From NCBI GenBank assembly GCA_963922455.1, contig CAWUIO010000110.1, positions 1 through 21,155 on the forward strand: DNA of 21,155 nucleotides. Direction: 5' to 3'. Under the pieces are notes generated by a model. The model had not been told where the DNA came from and did not search any database. It worked only from the letters and a program-made list of their open reading frames with translations. Positions 7,281 to 15,529 of the stretch are shown here, piece by piece. Made by a program: the position numbers and the translations under genes. The first letter of the stretch is position 1, and every line of letters starts with the position of its first letter. The DNA is from CAWUIO01 sp963922455 (lineage in GTDB: Bacteria > Bacteroidota > Bacteroidia > Cytophagales > Microscillaceae).

Positions 7281-9710
7281 ATGCTTAAGAGCTATCTGAA
7301 AACCGCCATCCGTCACTTGAGTCAAAACCGAGTGTATTCTTTTATTAACATCTTTGGTTTAAGTATCGGAATTGCTACGGCCATCCTCATTTTTATGATT
7401 GTGAAGTTTGAATTAAGTTTTGATAACTTCCACAATCGCTCCGAAGACATTTACCGGATTGTTACCAAGTCGGTGTACAATGGTGTGGAAGATTATACTC
7501 CGGGCACGCCTCTTCCCATGCGCCAAGCCCTGAGCGATGAATTTCCAGACCTAGAAGAGGTTGCCTTAATTTCCATCGATTGGGGGGTTCAAGTAGATGC
7601 CAACGAGCAAGATGAAAATAATGCCCGAAGAGTTCGGGAAGACGATGGGGTTTTCTTTGCGGAGCCTTCCTTTTTTAGAATATTCAATTTTCCCTGGAAA
7701 GTAGGCCGCGCCGAATCGGCTTTGAGCCAACCCAACCAAGTGGCCATAAGTGAATCGACGGCCAAAAAGTACTTTGGCACACCCGATAATGCTATGGGCA
7801 AAACCTTACGTTTAAATCAAAAGCATGTGTTTCGGGTGAGCGGTATTTTTTATGACCCGCCTTTTAATTCTGATTTTCCTATCAAAATAGTGCTGCCCCA
7901 AGAAGCCCAAAGAAAAATTAAAGGCTCCGAGGAATATAAAGATTGGGGGAGTATTGATAGTGATGATCAACTCTTTGTGAGGCTACCTGCTTCCGTGTCC
8001 CAGGAAACGCTCAAAGAAAAACTAGATTTTATCCTAGGAAAATACCAACCAGAAGATAAAGAAGAAGCCAATACCCACGAATACTTGGCCCAACCCTTCC
8101 AAGAGCTTCACTATGATAACCGTATCAACAGCTTTACGGGGCGGGTAATCCCTTACGAAATTATCGGGGCCCTGATCTTGGTGGCTATTTTTCTGCTCGT
8201 AATTGCTTGTATCAACTTTGTCAACCTGGCTACTGCCCAAGCGGTAAACCGTTCCCGCGAAGTGGGTATCCGCAAGGTATTGGGAAGTACGCGAGGCGCT
8301 TTAGTGTCTCAGTTTATGTGGGAGACTTTCTTTTTGGTGAGCTTGGCCAGTCTTCTGTCTTTATGCTGGGTAAATCTCTTTTTGCCCTACGTGGCCGATT
8401 TGGTTATACTTCCCCTAAAATTTAATATCCTGGAAGACTTCAGCTTGCTTTTTTACCTCTTCTTCCAGACGGTTTTCATCTCCCTGATCGCGGGTTTGTA
8501 TCCCGCCTTGGTTATGGCCCGCTTTAAGCCGGTTTTGGCCCTCAAAAACAAGCTCAGTCGTAGAATTGTCGGAGGGGTTAACCTAAGGCAAGGCTTGGTG
8601 GTCTTGCAGTTTATCATTGCCCAGGTCTTGATTATTGCCTTTATGGTGGCTATTTCGCAGATGCGTTTTGTAAGCCAAATTTCCTTGGGTTTTGATAAAG
8701 AAGCCATCGTATCCGTTGACATTCCCGAGGATGGCACGGGCAAAGCTTTGACCCCCAAATTAGAAATTTTCCGACAGGAATTAAGCCGCGTTCCGGGCTT
8801 GGAACACTTTAGCTTTTGCAATCGCCCTCCCTCATCGGGCTCTATTTGGCATACCAACTTTGAGCTGGATGGGCGAGGGGATAATGAAGATTTTCGGGTG
8901 AACGCCAAATTTGCCGACACAGCCTATATCCCAACCTTTGATATTGAGTTGCTCGCAGGGCGCGTATACGAAAACTCCGATACGATCACGGAGGTGGTCA
9001 TTAATGAGACTTTTATGCGTGACATGGGTTTTAAAAAGCCTGAGGATGCCTTAAACCAAAAGGGGCATTTATCTGGCTACCGGGTCAGTATTGTGGGGGT
9101 TATGAAAGACTTTCATTTAACTTCCTTGCACGAGCAAATTGAAGCCTCGGTGCTTTGTTCACAAAGGTCTCAATTTTGGGAACTGGCAGTTAAATTACAA
9201 GCCGACCGTTTTCAAGAGCAATTGGCCGAGGTTAAAAAAGTCTACACCCTGTTTTACCCAGATCACGTGTTTGAATACGAATTTTTAGACGAACGCTTGG
9301 CCGATTCCTATGATATGGAGCAACGCTTGATGAAAACTTTCCAGTTTTTTGCCTTGATTGGGATTTTCATTAGCTGTTTAGGGCTCTACGGTTTGGTATC
9401 GTATATGGCCGCTCAGCGTAGCAAAGAGGTAGGAATCCGGAAAGTGATGGGAGCTAGCTTTTTAGATATATGCCTGATTTTCTTCAAAGAATTCATTTGG
9501 TTGGTGATCTTAGCCTTCATGATTGCTAGTCCGCTAGCCTGGTTGGTGATGAAAAGTTGGCTAGAAAATTTTGCCTACCGGGTGAGTTTAAACCCCCTCG
9601 TTTTTATCGCCACGGGCTTGGGAGTCATGGTGGTTGCTTTGCTTACCATTAGCAGCAAAGCCTTTATTGCGGCCAGGGTTAACCCCGTGGAGGTCTTGCG
9701 GGATGAATAG
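7281..9710 (+). CDS. ABC transporter permease, MacB/FtsX family
   Basis: About 809 residues, the size of Bacteroidota permeases with two MacB_PCD/FtsX halves. A first transmembrane helix at residues ~20-43 (GLSIGIATAILIFMIV) is followed by a large periplasmic domain, then a three-helix FtsX block at ~290-410. A fifth membrane helix at ~430-455 opens the second periplasmic domain, and a second FtsX block closes the protein. Each FtsX block carries the coupling motif EVGIRKVLG or EVGIRKVMG, and the C-terminus NPVEVLRDE is family-typical. These permeases work as mechanotransmission or efflux units with a separate ATPase, and no ATPase gene lies in this window. The ATG at 7281 fits the family N-terminus (MLKSYLKTAIRHL). 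Its cargo is unknown. Confidence 0.93.
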   Translation: MLKSYLKTAIRHLSQNRVYSFINIFGLSIGIATAILIFMIVKFELSFDNFHNRSEDIYRIVTKSVYNGVEDYTPGTPLPMRQALSDEFPDLEEVALISIDWGVQVDANEQDENNARRVREDDGVFFAEPSFFRIFNFPWKVGRAESALSQPNQVAISESTAKKYFGTPDNAMGKTLRLNQKHVFRVSGIFYDPPFNSDFPIKIVLPQEAQRKIKGSEEYKDWGSIDSDDQLFVRLPASVSQETLKEKLDFILGKYQPEDKEEANTHEYLAQPFQELHYDNRINSFTGRVIPYEIIGALILVAIFLLVIACINFVNLATAQAVNRSREVGIRKVLGSTRGALVSQFMWETFFLVSLASLLSLCWVNLFLPYVADLVILPLKFNILEDFSLLFYLFFQTVFISLIAGLYPALVMARFKPVLALKNKLSRRIVGGVNLRQGLVVLQFIIAQVLIIAFMVAISQMRFVSQISLGFDKEAIVSVDIPEDGTGKALTPKLEIFRQELSRVPGLEHFSFCNRPPSSGSIWHTNFELDGRGDNEDFRVNAKFADTAYIPTFDIELLAGRVYENSDTITEVVINETFMRDMGFKKPEDALNQKGHLSGYRVSIVGVMKDFHLTSLHEQIEASVLCSQRSQFWELAVKLQADRFQEQLAEVKKVYTLFYPDHVFEYEFLDERLADSYDMEQRLMKTFQFFALIGIFISCLGLYGLVSYMAAQRSKEVGIRKVMGASFLDICLIFFKEFIWLVILAFMIASPLAWLVMKSWLENFAYRVSLNPLVFIATGLGVMVVALLTISSKAFIAARVNPVEVLRDE

Positions 9711-9736
9711 GTAAACGGGACAAGTATTGAAGTTTA

Positions 9737-9870
9737 GGGGCTTCCCCGCGCCAGGGACAAGGGGAGCCCATTGAGAAAGTTGGCTGTGGTGCGGGTCGGG
9801 CTCTCGCTACTCGCTGCCTTTGCCCGCCAGGCCCGCACGAGCTCAAACATGCCGCTCCATCCCTAAGCCA
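9737..9870 (-). repeat. Interspersed palindromic repeat, copy 4 (subtype II)
   Basis: A full copy on the minus strand, with its right end (ggggcttcccc on plus) 26 bp after the permease stop. Minus-strand order is left block, subtype II arm (gtgcgggcctggcgggcaaa), agcgagtagcgagagcccga, then variable region. Its stem gtgcggg / cccgcac is perfect. The left block has one change (catg in place of the usual ctgt). Confidence 0.9.
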
Positions 9871-9916
9871 AAAGACATAATGATTTAATTCATTGTAGCT
9901 GATTACTTGATATTTT

Positions 9917-9950
9917 AAACCGAGTTAGTTGGAATAACTCGGTTTTTTCT
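9917..9950 (+). terminator. Rho-independent terminator
   Basis: A perfect 11-bp stem aaaccgagtta / taactcggttt with a 7-nt loop, followed by a T-rich tail. It most likely ends the permease transcript, about 200 bp downstream with repeat copy 4 in between. The A-rich left arm would let it work on the minus strand as well. Confidence 0.85.
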
Positions 9951-10095
9951 ATTAAAAAACACCTAATGAAATGTTAAAATACCACCTACTAGGGCAACTT
10001 ATGGAAAACACTTCAGGTATGGGCAAGTAAGAAACAAGGATAAAGCTTTGGATAAAAATCCCTTGGTAAAATTTAATTTTTTAAAAATCAAATCA

Positions 10096-11598
10096 ATGAA
10101 TTATTTCAAAAAAATCAGCCTCTTAGGAATTTTAGGCTTGTTCTTTTTCGCTTGTAGTAGTGACGATGACCCGTATGGAAACAGTAATCCGGCTCCTAAT
10201 CAAAATCCTCCGGGTACTAGCTCTGATATCGTTTTCCAGGAAGTACGCTTTAACCAAAACGATCGGATTGAGTTGGTCAACTTAGGTAGTAGTACGGTAG
10301 ACATTAGCGCATTTTGGTTATGCTCAAGGTTTTCTTATGCCCAGTTGAGTAGCTTGACCTTAGAAAGTGGTAGCTTAAATCTAGCCGCAGGAGATTCGGT
10401 CATCTTGAGTGGGTTTTCCCTAAACGATACCGAAGCCGATTTGGGGCTCTTTTCTACCAATAGTTTTGGCTCTTCCAGTGCCATCTTAGATTTTTTACAG
10501 TGGGGAAGTGCTGGAATTGGCCGAGAATCTGTAGCGGTCGAAGCTGGAATCTGGACTGCTGGTGACTTCATCCAAGGAATTGCCTTAGGAAGTTCGCTGG
10601 TATATGATGGAAGTGGTAATGCGGCCAGTGACTATAGCGAAAACCCCAGTCCGAGCCTGGGAGACACACCCGTAAACACGCCCGCCTCGACCGCCAACAT
10701 CCGGCTCATTCAAGTAGATACCGATCAAGAAATAGTGGAGATTAAAAATTTTGGCCCCGACTCCATGGATATTTCCTCCTATCAGCTATGCTTAGGGCCG
10801 GGGCAGTATAACATCCTAAGTGATTATACCACGATAACCGGTAATCTAAATTTGGCGGCCAATGAAACCCTACGTATTAATTTGAGTTCCGGTAGCCAAA
10901 ATGTTACAGCCTTACCCGATGCGAGTGGAGCGCTGGGCTTATTTGCCAATACCAGTTTTAGCTCTACCAGTCCCGATGAATTAAAAGACTTTGTACAGTG
11001 GGGGGCGGCCAATCAAAACCGCGTAGATCAAGCGGTAACGGCGGGTCGCTGGGGCGGAGCCACCGAATTTGTGGCCGGAGCCAGTCCTTACACCTTTGTT
11101 GGCGATACAAGCAACACGGGAGTAAGCCAATGGATTGACGATACCATCATCCGTATGATCACGATCAATACCAGTAACGATGAGGTAACGATTAAAAACT
11201 TTGACCAGGTAGAAAGAGACTTGAGCAATTACTTTTTCTGTACCTTGGCTGGGGTATATCCACAATTGGGCAATGCAAGTGAGGTACAAATCATCACGGG
11301 AGACCTAAGTTTATCGCCCAACGAAGAAGTTACAGTCAAAGTCTTGACCAGTGGTGGGGTGGTAGACACCAATGGTAGCATCTTCTTATTTTCTAGTAAT
11401 GCCCTGGGCTTTAATAACCAAAATGCGGCCGTAACCCGAGACTTTGCCCAATGGCAAGCCGCTAACGGCTTCCGGGTAGACAATGCCGTAAGCACCGGGC
11501 GTTGGGACGCAGCATCCAGCTTTATTGCGGGAGTTTCACCCTATACTTTTAGCGGCACGGCAAGTGAGGTAGGAGCCTCATTTTGGTCGGGTAACTAA
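10096..11598 (+). CDS. Surface lipoprotein with three tandem lamin-tail-like repeats
   Basis: A 500-residue predicted lipoprotein. The signal peptide ends in a lipobox LFFFAC with Cys20, and the next residues, SSDDDP, resemble the Bacteroidota lipoprotein export signal, so the protein is probably surface-exposed. A Pro/Asn linker (residues ~25-42) precedes three related units at about 44-185, 200-345 and 350-500. Each opens with I..I..(D/N)..(V/I)EI.N.G/D..DIS.Y.LC and ends in a F.QW..A..(R)VD.AV..GRW..A..F.AG.SPYTF motif (weaker in unit 1). The first half of each unit resembles the lamin-tail domain (LTD) of bacterial surface proteins. The function is unknown; adhesion or matrix binding is possible. 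The ATG at 10096 gives a normal signal peptide, while TTG 10048 is an unlikely upstream start. Confidence 0.82.
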   Translation: MNYFKKISLLGILGLFFFACSSDDDPYGNSNPAPNQNPPGTSSDIVFQEVRFNQNDRIELVNLGSSTVDISAFWLCSRFSYAQLSSLTLESGSLNLAAGDSVILSGFSLNDTEADLGLFSTNSFGSSSAILDFLQWGSAGIGRESVAVEAGIWTAGDFIQGIALGSSLVYDGSGNAASDYSENPSPSLGDTPVNTPASTANIRLIQVDTDQEIVEIKNFGPDSMDISSYQLCLGPGQYNILSDYTTITGNLNLAANETLRINLSSGSQNVTALPDASGALGLFANTSFSSTSPDELKDFVQWGAANQNRVDQAVTAGRWGGATEFVAGASPYTFVGDTSNTGVSQWIDDTIIRMITINTSNDEVTIKNFDQVERDLSNYFFCTLAGVYPQLGNASEVQIITGDLSLSPNEEVTVKVLTSGGVVDTNGSIFLFSSNALGFNNQNAAVTRDFAQWQAANGFRVDNAVSTGRWDAASSFIAGVSPYTFSGTASEVGASFWSGN

Positions 11599-11682
11599 GC
11601 AAGTGGAGCTCACAAAATTTGTTTATCAAAAATGCTTAATATTTATTAAGCTGAAAATCAGGCTAATAGTACATAAATTCAG

Positions 11683-11715
11683 AAAAAGGAAGTCTTTTAG
11701 GCTTCCTTTTTTCTT
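11683..11715 (+). terminator. Rho-independent terminator
   Basis: The stem aaaaaggaagtc / ggcttccttttt of 12 bp, including one G-T pair, with a 5-nt loop tttta and a following T-rich tract. It separates the repeat lipoprotein (stop 11598) from the next lipoprotein (start 11798), so the two are probably separate transcripts. The A-rich left arm makes it potentially bidirectional. Confidence 0.85.
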
Positions 11716-11797
11716 GGAAAGACGTTCTGTTTACAAATCACTTCCGAACAAGGAACATAAAATTCGGGTGTGCCGTATCAACCATAAACTATTTACT

Positions 11798-12526
11798 ATG
11801 AAGCCCTACACCTTGATTTTAGGTAGCTTTCTGGCATTAGGCTATATAAGCTGCCAAGACGAAAATGCTAGTCCAAGCCCTAATCCAAATCCTGCTCCTC
11901 AAGAATTGATATTTGATTTTGAAGACAACTTACAAGGTTGGCAAGTCGATTTTGCCGATTATCCGGTAGGAGAGAAGTCTTTTTATGAATTGCGTTTTGC
12001 CCAGGAGGCTTTACCGGCTCCCTTAGACCCTAAACAAGGGGGACTAATGATTTCGGGGCATAATTACAGCGATGACCTGTTTATGTATGCCAAGTATAAG
12101 GTGGATAAGCTTTCCCCTAACACGTTGTATGAGGTGCAAATTGAGTTGGAATTTGCCAGTGATGTGCCGGATAATACCTTTGGGGTAGGCGGTAGCCCAG
12201 GTGAGGGCGTCACTATAAAAGCCGGAGCCAGTACGGTGGAGCCCCAACAATCGCCAGACCATTCAAATCATTACCGTCTCAACATCGATAAAGACAACCA
12301 AAGCAATAGTGGCCAAGACGTTTGGGCCATTGGCGATTTTTCAAATGACACCGATGTGTATTTATTTACCTTAAAGACCGTCAAAATGGACAGTGCCCTG
12401 TTGGTGACTAGTGATGATACGGGGGCCCTCTGGCTTATTGTGGGTACAGATTCCGGCTTTGAATCGACTACGCAGATTTATTATAACCAGATTAAAGCCA
12501 ATATTTTTCCAATAGAGGAAGAATAG
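11798..12526 (+). CDS. Predicted surface lipoprotein, family not recognised
   Basis: A 242-residue lipoprotein with signal peptide MKPYTLILGSFLALGYISC. Lipobox Cys19 is followed by QDEN, an acidic run consistent with export to the cell surface. After a Pro/Asn linker (SPSPNPNPAP), the mature part begins FDFEDNLQGWQVDFADYPVG, the style of a jelly-roll, carbohydrate-binding-like beta-sandwich. Further motifs are SGHNYSDDLFMYAKYKV, VTIKAGASTVEP and a C-terminal LIVGTDSGFESTTQIYYN. No catalytic site is evident. The pattern is reminiscent of a conserved hypothetical family found in other Gram-negatives, but I cannot name it. The ATG at 11798 is chosen because it gives a proper lipoprotein signal; an ORF extension to 11603 would run through the upstream terminator. 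Confidence 0.75.
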   Translation: MKPYTLILGSFLALGYISCQDENASPSPNPNPAPQELIFDFEDNLQGWQVDFADYPVGEKSFYELRFAQEALPAPLDPKQGGLMISGHNYSDDLFMYAKYKVDKLSPNTLYEVQIELEFASDVPDNTFGVGGSPGEGVTIKAGASTVEPQQSPDHSNHYRLNIDKDNQSNSGQDVWAIGDFSNDTDVYLFTLKTVKMDSALLVTSDDTGALWLIVGTDSGFESTTQIYYNQIKANIFPIEEE

Positions 12527-12631
12527 CCACGTAAAATCTTGAGCTCCGGTAAGCCCGGCATTTTAAATAGTAGTAGAAGTGTATCAATTTTTGTTATTTG
12601 AAATCGCGTTCGGGTAGCAAGCCGGAGCTTT

Positions 12632-12657
12632 CTATTTGACTTAGTTTGCTCAAATAG
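12632..12657. repeat. 8-bp inverted repeat upstream of the DUF6268-like gene
   Basis: The sequence ctatttga / tcaaatag is perfect, with a 10-nt spacer, and lies about 100 bp before the barrel gene. It could be an operator or a small hairpin. The rest of the 233-bp gap also holds the distant inverted pair agctccgg / ccggagct. There is no T-tract, so it is not a typical terminator. Confidence 0.35.
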
Positions 12658-12759
12658 GTTCCTTGGAGAAAAGTAAGGAGGTATCCAAGTAGTTTTTTTA
12701 CTTGCTTAGTCAAGATGCATAGTGTAAAATAAACTTTGTTTTTATATTAATGGGGCGGT

Positions 12760-13689
12760 ATGAAGATAACCATAAGTATGAGACAATATTTTTTTATTTT
12801 TTTACTCTTTGTTAATTGCTTAGCCCCACTATTTGCCTGGTCACAAGGCGAAAAGCTAGGCTTTCGTATAGAGAATCGGGGCCTTTCGGGCCTCCGCGAG
12901 CCATCACCAGAAATTAGCGACAATATTAAGGTAGGCCGTTTTGATTTGGGTTTGAATGCTTCTTTCAAGCGCAAAGTTGATAAGAAAAAATTAGGCCTTG
13001 CTACACTGACCCTAGGAGCCGAGTACCGTTACACGCGACTCCAGTATAATGACTTTGAGCTTTCAGATAGTAATTCGCTGGCAGAAAACCTGCATATGAT
13101 GCGCTTGCAAACAGATTATATGAAAGTGCTTAATCAAAAGTGGATTTTATCGATCTTTTTTCGTCCTGGTATTTTCACCGACTTTCAGAAAGTATCTTTA
13201 GAACATTTCCGAATAGAGGGGCTCGCCCTCCTGGACTACCGTAAAAGCCAACAGACCCTGCTTGGCTTTGGTGTGGCCAGAAGTGCTAATTTTGGACGCG
13301 TACTAATCCTACCTGTTTTTCACTATTTACACCGAAGCCCTAAGTTTGTCCTTGATATGCTGCTACCCTCACGAATCGAGATAGCTTGGATAAAGAAAAA
13401 ATGGTATTACGGCGTAAATGGGAGCCTCTCGGGTAACCAGTTTCGTTTAGGCAATTTACAAAATGCCTCAAATGGCGAAAATACTGTTGGGGTTTCAGAT
13501 TTTACATTAGGGCCTAAAATCCGTTACAATACGGCCCCCAAATCGTATATATTCCTTACAGGAGGATTTACCGTACTACGCCGCTGGGAATTTCGTAATG
13601 ATGACCTCAATAATGACGACCGTGTTTTACAAGAAATAGATCCTAATCTGACCTGGTTTATAAGAAGCGGTTTTGTGATCAATCATTAA
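12760..13689 (+). CDS. Outer-membrane beta-barrel protein, DUF6268-like
   Basis: A 309-residue predicted outer-membrane protein. A signal peptide is likely (hydrophobic QYFFIFLLFVNCLAPLFAW, then SQG). The mature part has alternating beta-strand patterns with aromatic termini, for example RFDLGLNASFKRKV, ATLTLGAEYRYTRLQ, MMRLQTDYMKVLNQKWIL, WYYGVNGSLSGNQFRLG and TLGPKIRYNTAPKSYIFLTGG. The order and wording match the DUF6268 barrel family as I recall it. The role is unknown; porin-like or assembly functions are only guesses. The ATG at 12760 is used, and ATG 12778 would give a shorter but still valid signal. Repeat copy 5 lies downstream, between this gene and the convergent T9SS gene. Confidence 0.78.
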   Translation: MKITISMRQYFFIFLLFVNCLAPLFAWSQGEKLGFRIENRGLSGLREPSPEISDNIKVGRFDLGLNASFKRKVDKKKLGLATLTLGAEYRYTRLQYNDFELSDSNSLAENLHMMRLQTDYMKVLNQKWILSIFFRPGIFTDFQKVSLEHFRIEGLALLDYRKSQQTLLGFGVARSANFGRVLILPVFHYLHRSPKFVLDMLLPSRIEIAWIKKKWYYGVNGSLSGNQFRLGNLQNASNGENTVGVSDFTLGPKIRYNTAPKSYIFLTGGFTVLRRWEFRNDDLNNDDRVLQEIDPNLTWFIRSGFVINH

Positions 13690-13858
13690 ACCAAAACGTG
13701 CCCCCCTTTGGGGTAGAGTGCCCCGGTTATTTTAAAACACAAACCAGTCAAAGATTTTGGCACCACTTTTTTATCAAATGATTTTTTAATGAAGTTGGCA
13801 AATCGCTCTCCTTGCTTTTATCCGTAAACTAAACCAGCATAGAGGCCTTATTACCCAT
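13690..13858. other. Intergenic region between convergent genes
   Basis: About 170 bp between the barrel gene and repeat copy 5. A short cccc-ttt-gggg hairpin lies just after the barrel stop, but no T-run follows it, so termination there is uncertain. No ORF is credible here. Confidence 0.35.
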
Positions 13859-13991
13859 TGGCTTAGGGATAGAACGGCCTGTTTGAGCTCGTGTGGGCCC
13901 GACGGGGAAAGGCAGCGAGTAGTGATAGCCCGGCCTGCGCGGGGCACAGATTGGGTTTTGGAAACCTTATGCTTCCGCGCAGGCAAGCCCC
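13859..13991 (+). repeat. Interspersed palindromic repeat, copy 5 (subtype II)
   Basis: A full copy with left block tggcttagggatagaacggc, subtype II arm gacggggaaaggcagcgag, central block agtagtgatagcccggcc and right end ggcaagcccc. The arm stem gtgtgggc / gcctgcgc is kept only through G-T pairs, a wobble pattern expected of a structured RNA or single-stranded form. It ends 8 bp from the stop codon of the convergent T9SS gene. Confidence 0.88.
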
Positions 13992-13999
13992 TTCATTTT

Positions 14000-15529
14000 T
14001 TAGAATTTAATAAGCTTTTGGGTATACTCCTGAAAACCCTTTCGTATTTTAAGGAAATACGTACCCGGAGCCAGGGGATCTATTTGCGTTTGAATACGTT
14101 TTTCTAAGTCGGCCAGGCTTCCTTGCCACTGGCCAATCGAGTAGCCTTGAGCATTGAACAAATCGGCACTGATTGCCTCCTCGGGCACTCCTGGGGTTTG
14201 TAGGCGAAGGGGCTGGCCCGCCGTGTAGGGATTGGGAAATACCGCAAACTCCTTATGGGCTTCCGCGTTTATAAAAATCACTTTACTGAAGCTGCGGGGG
14301 CCTATTTGGTCGGTCTGCCGGAGACGGTAATAAGCGGCTGGCCTGGCTTCTGTGTCGTAAAATCGATAAAATTGGCTGCTACTGGCTTCCCCTTCCACCG
14401 GAACAAAACCAATGGCTTGAAAATCCAGTCCATCCAAGCTTTTTTGGATCTCAAAACCTGCGTCTTCGCCCTCATGGCTGGCTTCCCAAAACAATTCTAC
14501 GCTTCGGGTATCCTCTCTTTGGGCAGTAAAACGGATTAGCCGGAGCGGTAGACTGATAAACCCATCGATCATAAAATTGTCTATCTGAATGCCATCATTG
14601 GCAGAACTTCGGGTTCCAAAAACATAGCGAAACCGGACATCGGGCTCACCACTCAAAAAAGTAATATTATACCGCGGGTTAAATACCGAAAAAGAGCTTT
14701 GGGAAAACCCTGGTTGATTATATATACCTTGAATATCTGCTACATTGTACCAATTTAGGGTGCCGCTAGGGTTGAGCCCAGAAGATTGGGTCTCCCCCAA
14801 ACGCAACCAAGTAAGTCCCTGATCGGTGGAGTATTCTACCAAAAATCCGGCATCTGTCCCACAAGCAGCCCGGTACTCAAAATCCAAAAATACATTTCCT
14901 ACAGCCCCAGCCAATGAGAAGGGAGGGCTTTCCAAGGCATAGCGTTGGGCAAACCCATGGTTTTCATTTAGGCTGGTAGCCCAACCAGCGGCCCCTTGAA
15001 TGGTCGCAGCCCCGTTACCAGCATTAAAATTACTACTAGTGCTTGCCCCCCACTGCCAATCTCGATTGGCCACCCCCGCGATACCGGCAATTTGCAAGCG
15101 ATAGGGAAAAAAGCCCCCGTCATTTATATCAAACTCTTGGCTGTATGGCAGGGTGGGCTCGTCTAAGATAGTGATGTATAAATTTTTAGTCTCGAGATCT
15201 GCTCCTCCATTAATAGTTAGCTGTACCGTATAGTTTCCAGTACTGGTATACGTATGTGTGGGGTTTTGATGGGTGGCATCCACCCCGGGGTTTATATTGA
15301 CATCAAAATCCCAGGCCCAGCTGGTGGCGGCTAGAGACAAATCGATAAAGGGGAGCGGGCGGTTAACAAACCAAGTAGTGCGGGCTTCAAATTCGGCAAG
15401 GGGGTCGGCAAATACATCGCTCGTAAAAATCCCGCGTCCGTGGGTGGCCACCAAGACCATTTTATCGGCCGCCCGATATTGTAGCATATCACAACGTACA
15501 CTGGCCAAGCCGGTATTGGATACCCCCCC
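14000..15529 (-). CDS. C-terminal part of a frameshifted T9SS-exported BNR/PKD protein
   Basis: The downstream frame of the broken gene that begins at 18041. From the junction it encodes about 509 residues: the end of the last BNR unit (VRCDMLQYRAADKMV, VATHGRGIFTSDVF), a PKD-like domain (TSTGNYTVQLTINGG), a long jelly-roll-like domain and the T9SS type A sorting domain at the C-terminus (VFPNPYTAGQPL ... LAPGTYFLKIRKG). The sorting domain directs export across the outer membrane and attachment by the type IX system. An ATG at 15568 belongs to the out-of-frame start of the open frame, not to a native start. Unless frameshifting occurs, this part is not made in the same chain as the upstream half. 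Confidence 0.85.
   Translation of the reverse strand, partial: GGVSNTGLASVRCDMLQYRAADKMVLVATHGRGIFTSDVFADPLAEFEARTTWFVNRPLPFIDLSLAATSWAWDFDVNINPGVDATHQNPTHTYTSTGNYTVQLTINGGADLETKNLYITILDEPTLPYSQEFDINDGGFFPYRLQIAGIAGVANRDWQWGASTSSNFNAGNGAATIQGAAGWATSLNENHGFAQRYALESPPFSLAGAVGNVFLDFEYRAACGTDAGFLVEYSTDQGLTWLRLGETQSSGLNPSGTLNWYNVADIQGIYNQPGFSQSSFSVFNPRYNITFLSGEPDVRFRYVFGTRSSANDGIQIDNFMIDGFISLPLRLIRFTAQREDTRSVELFWEASHEGEDAGFEIQKSLDGLDFQAIGFVPVEGEASSSQFYRFYDTEARPAAYYRLRQTDQIGPRSFSKVIFINAEAHKEFAVFPNPYTAGQPLRLQTPGVPEEAISADLFNAQGYSIGQWQGSLADLEKRIQTQIDPLAPGTYFLKIRKGFQEYTQKLIKF

Noticed and set aside
8453..8920. 155-residue ORF antisense to the ABC permease
   Set aside because: It is a shadow of a well-supported coding frame, with no recognisable motif.
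9711..10095. Promoter for the repeat lipoprotein
   Set aside because: A TTTG at 10047 and a TAATTTTT at 10074 are present, but the second lacks the final G and the spacing is off; too weak to call.
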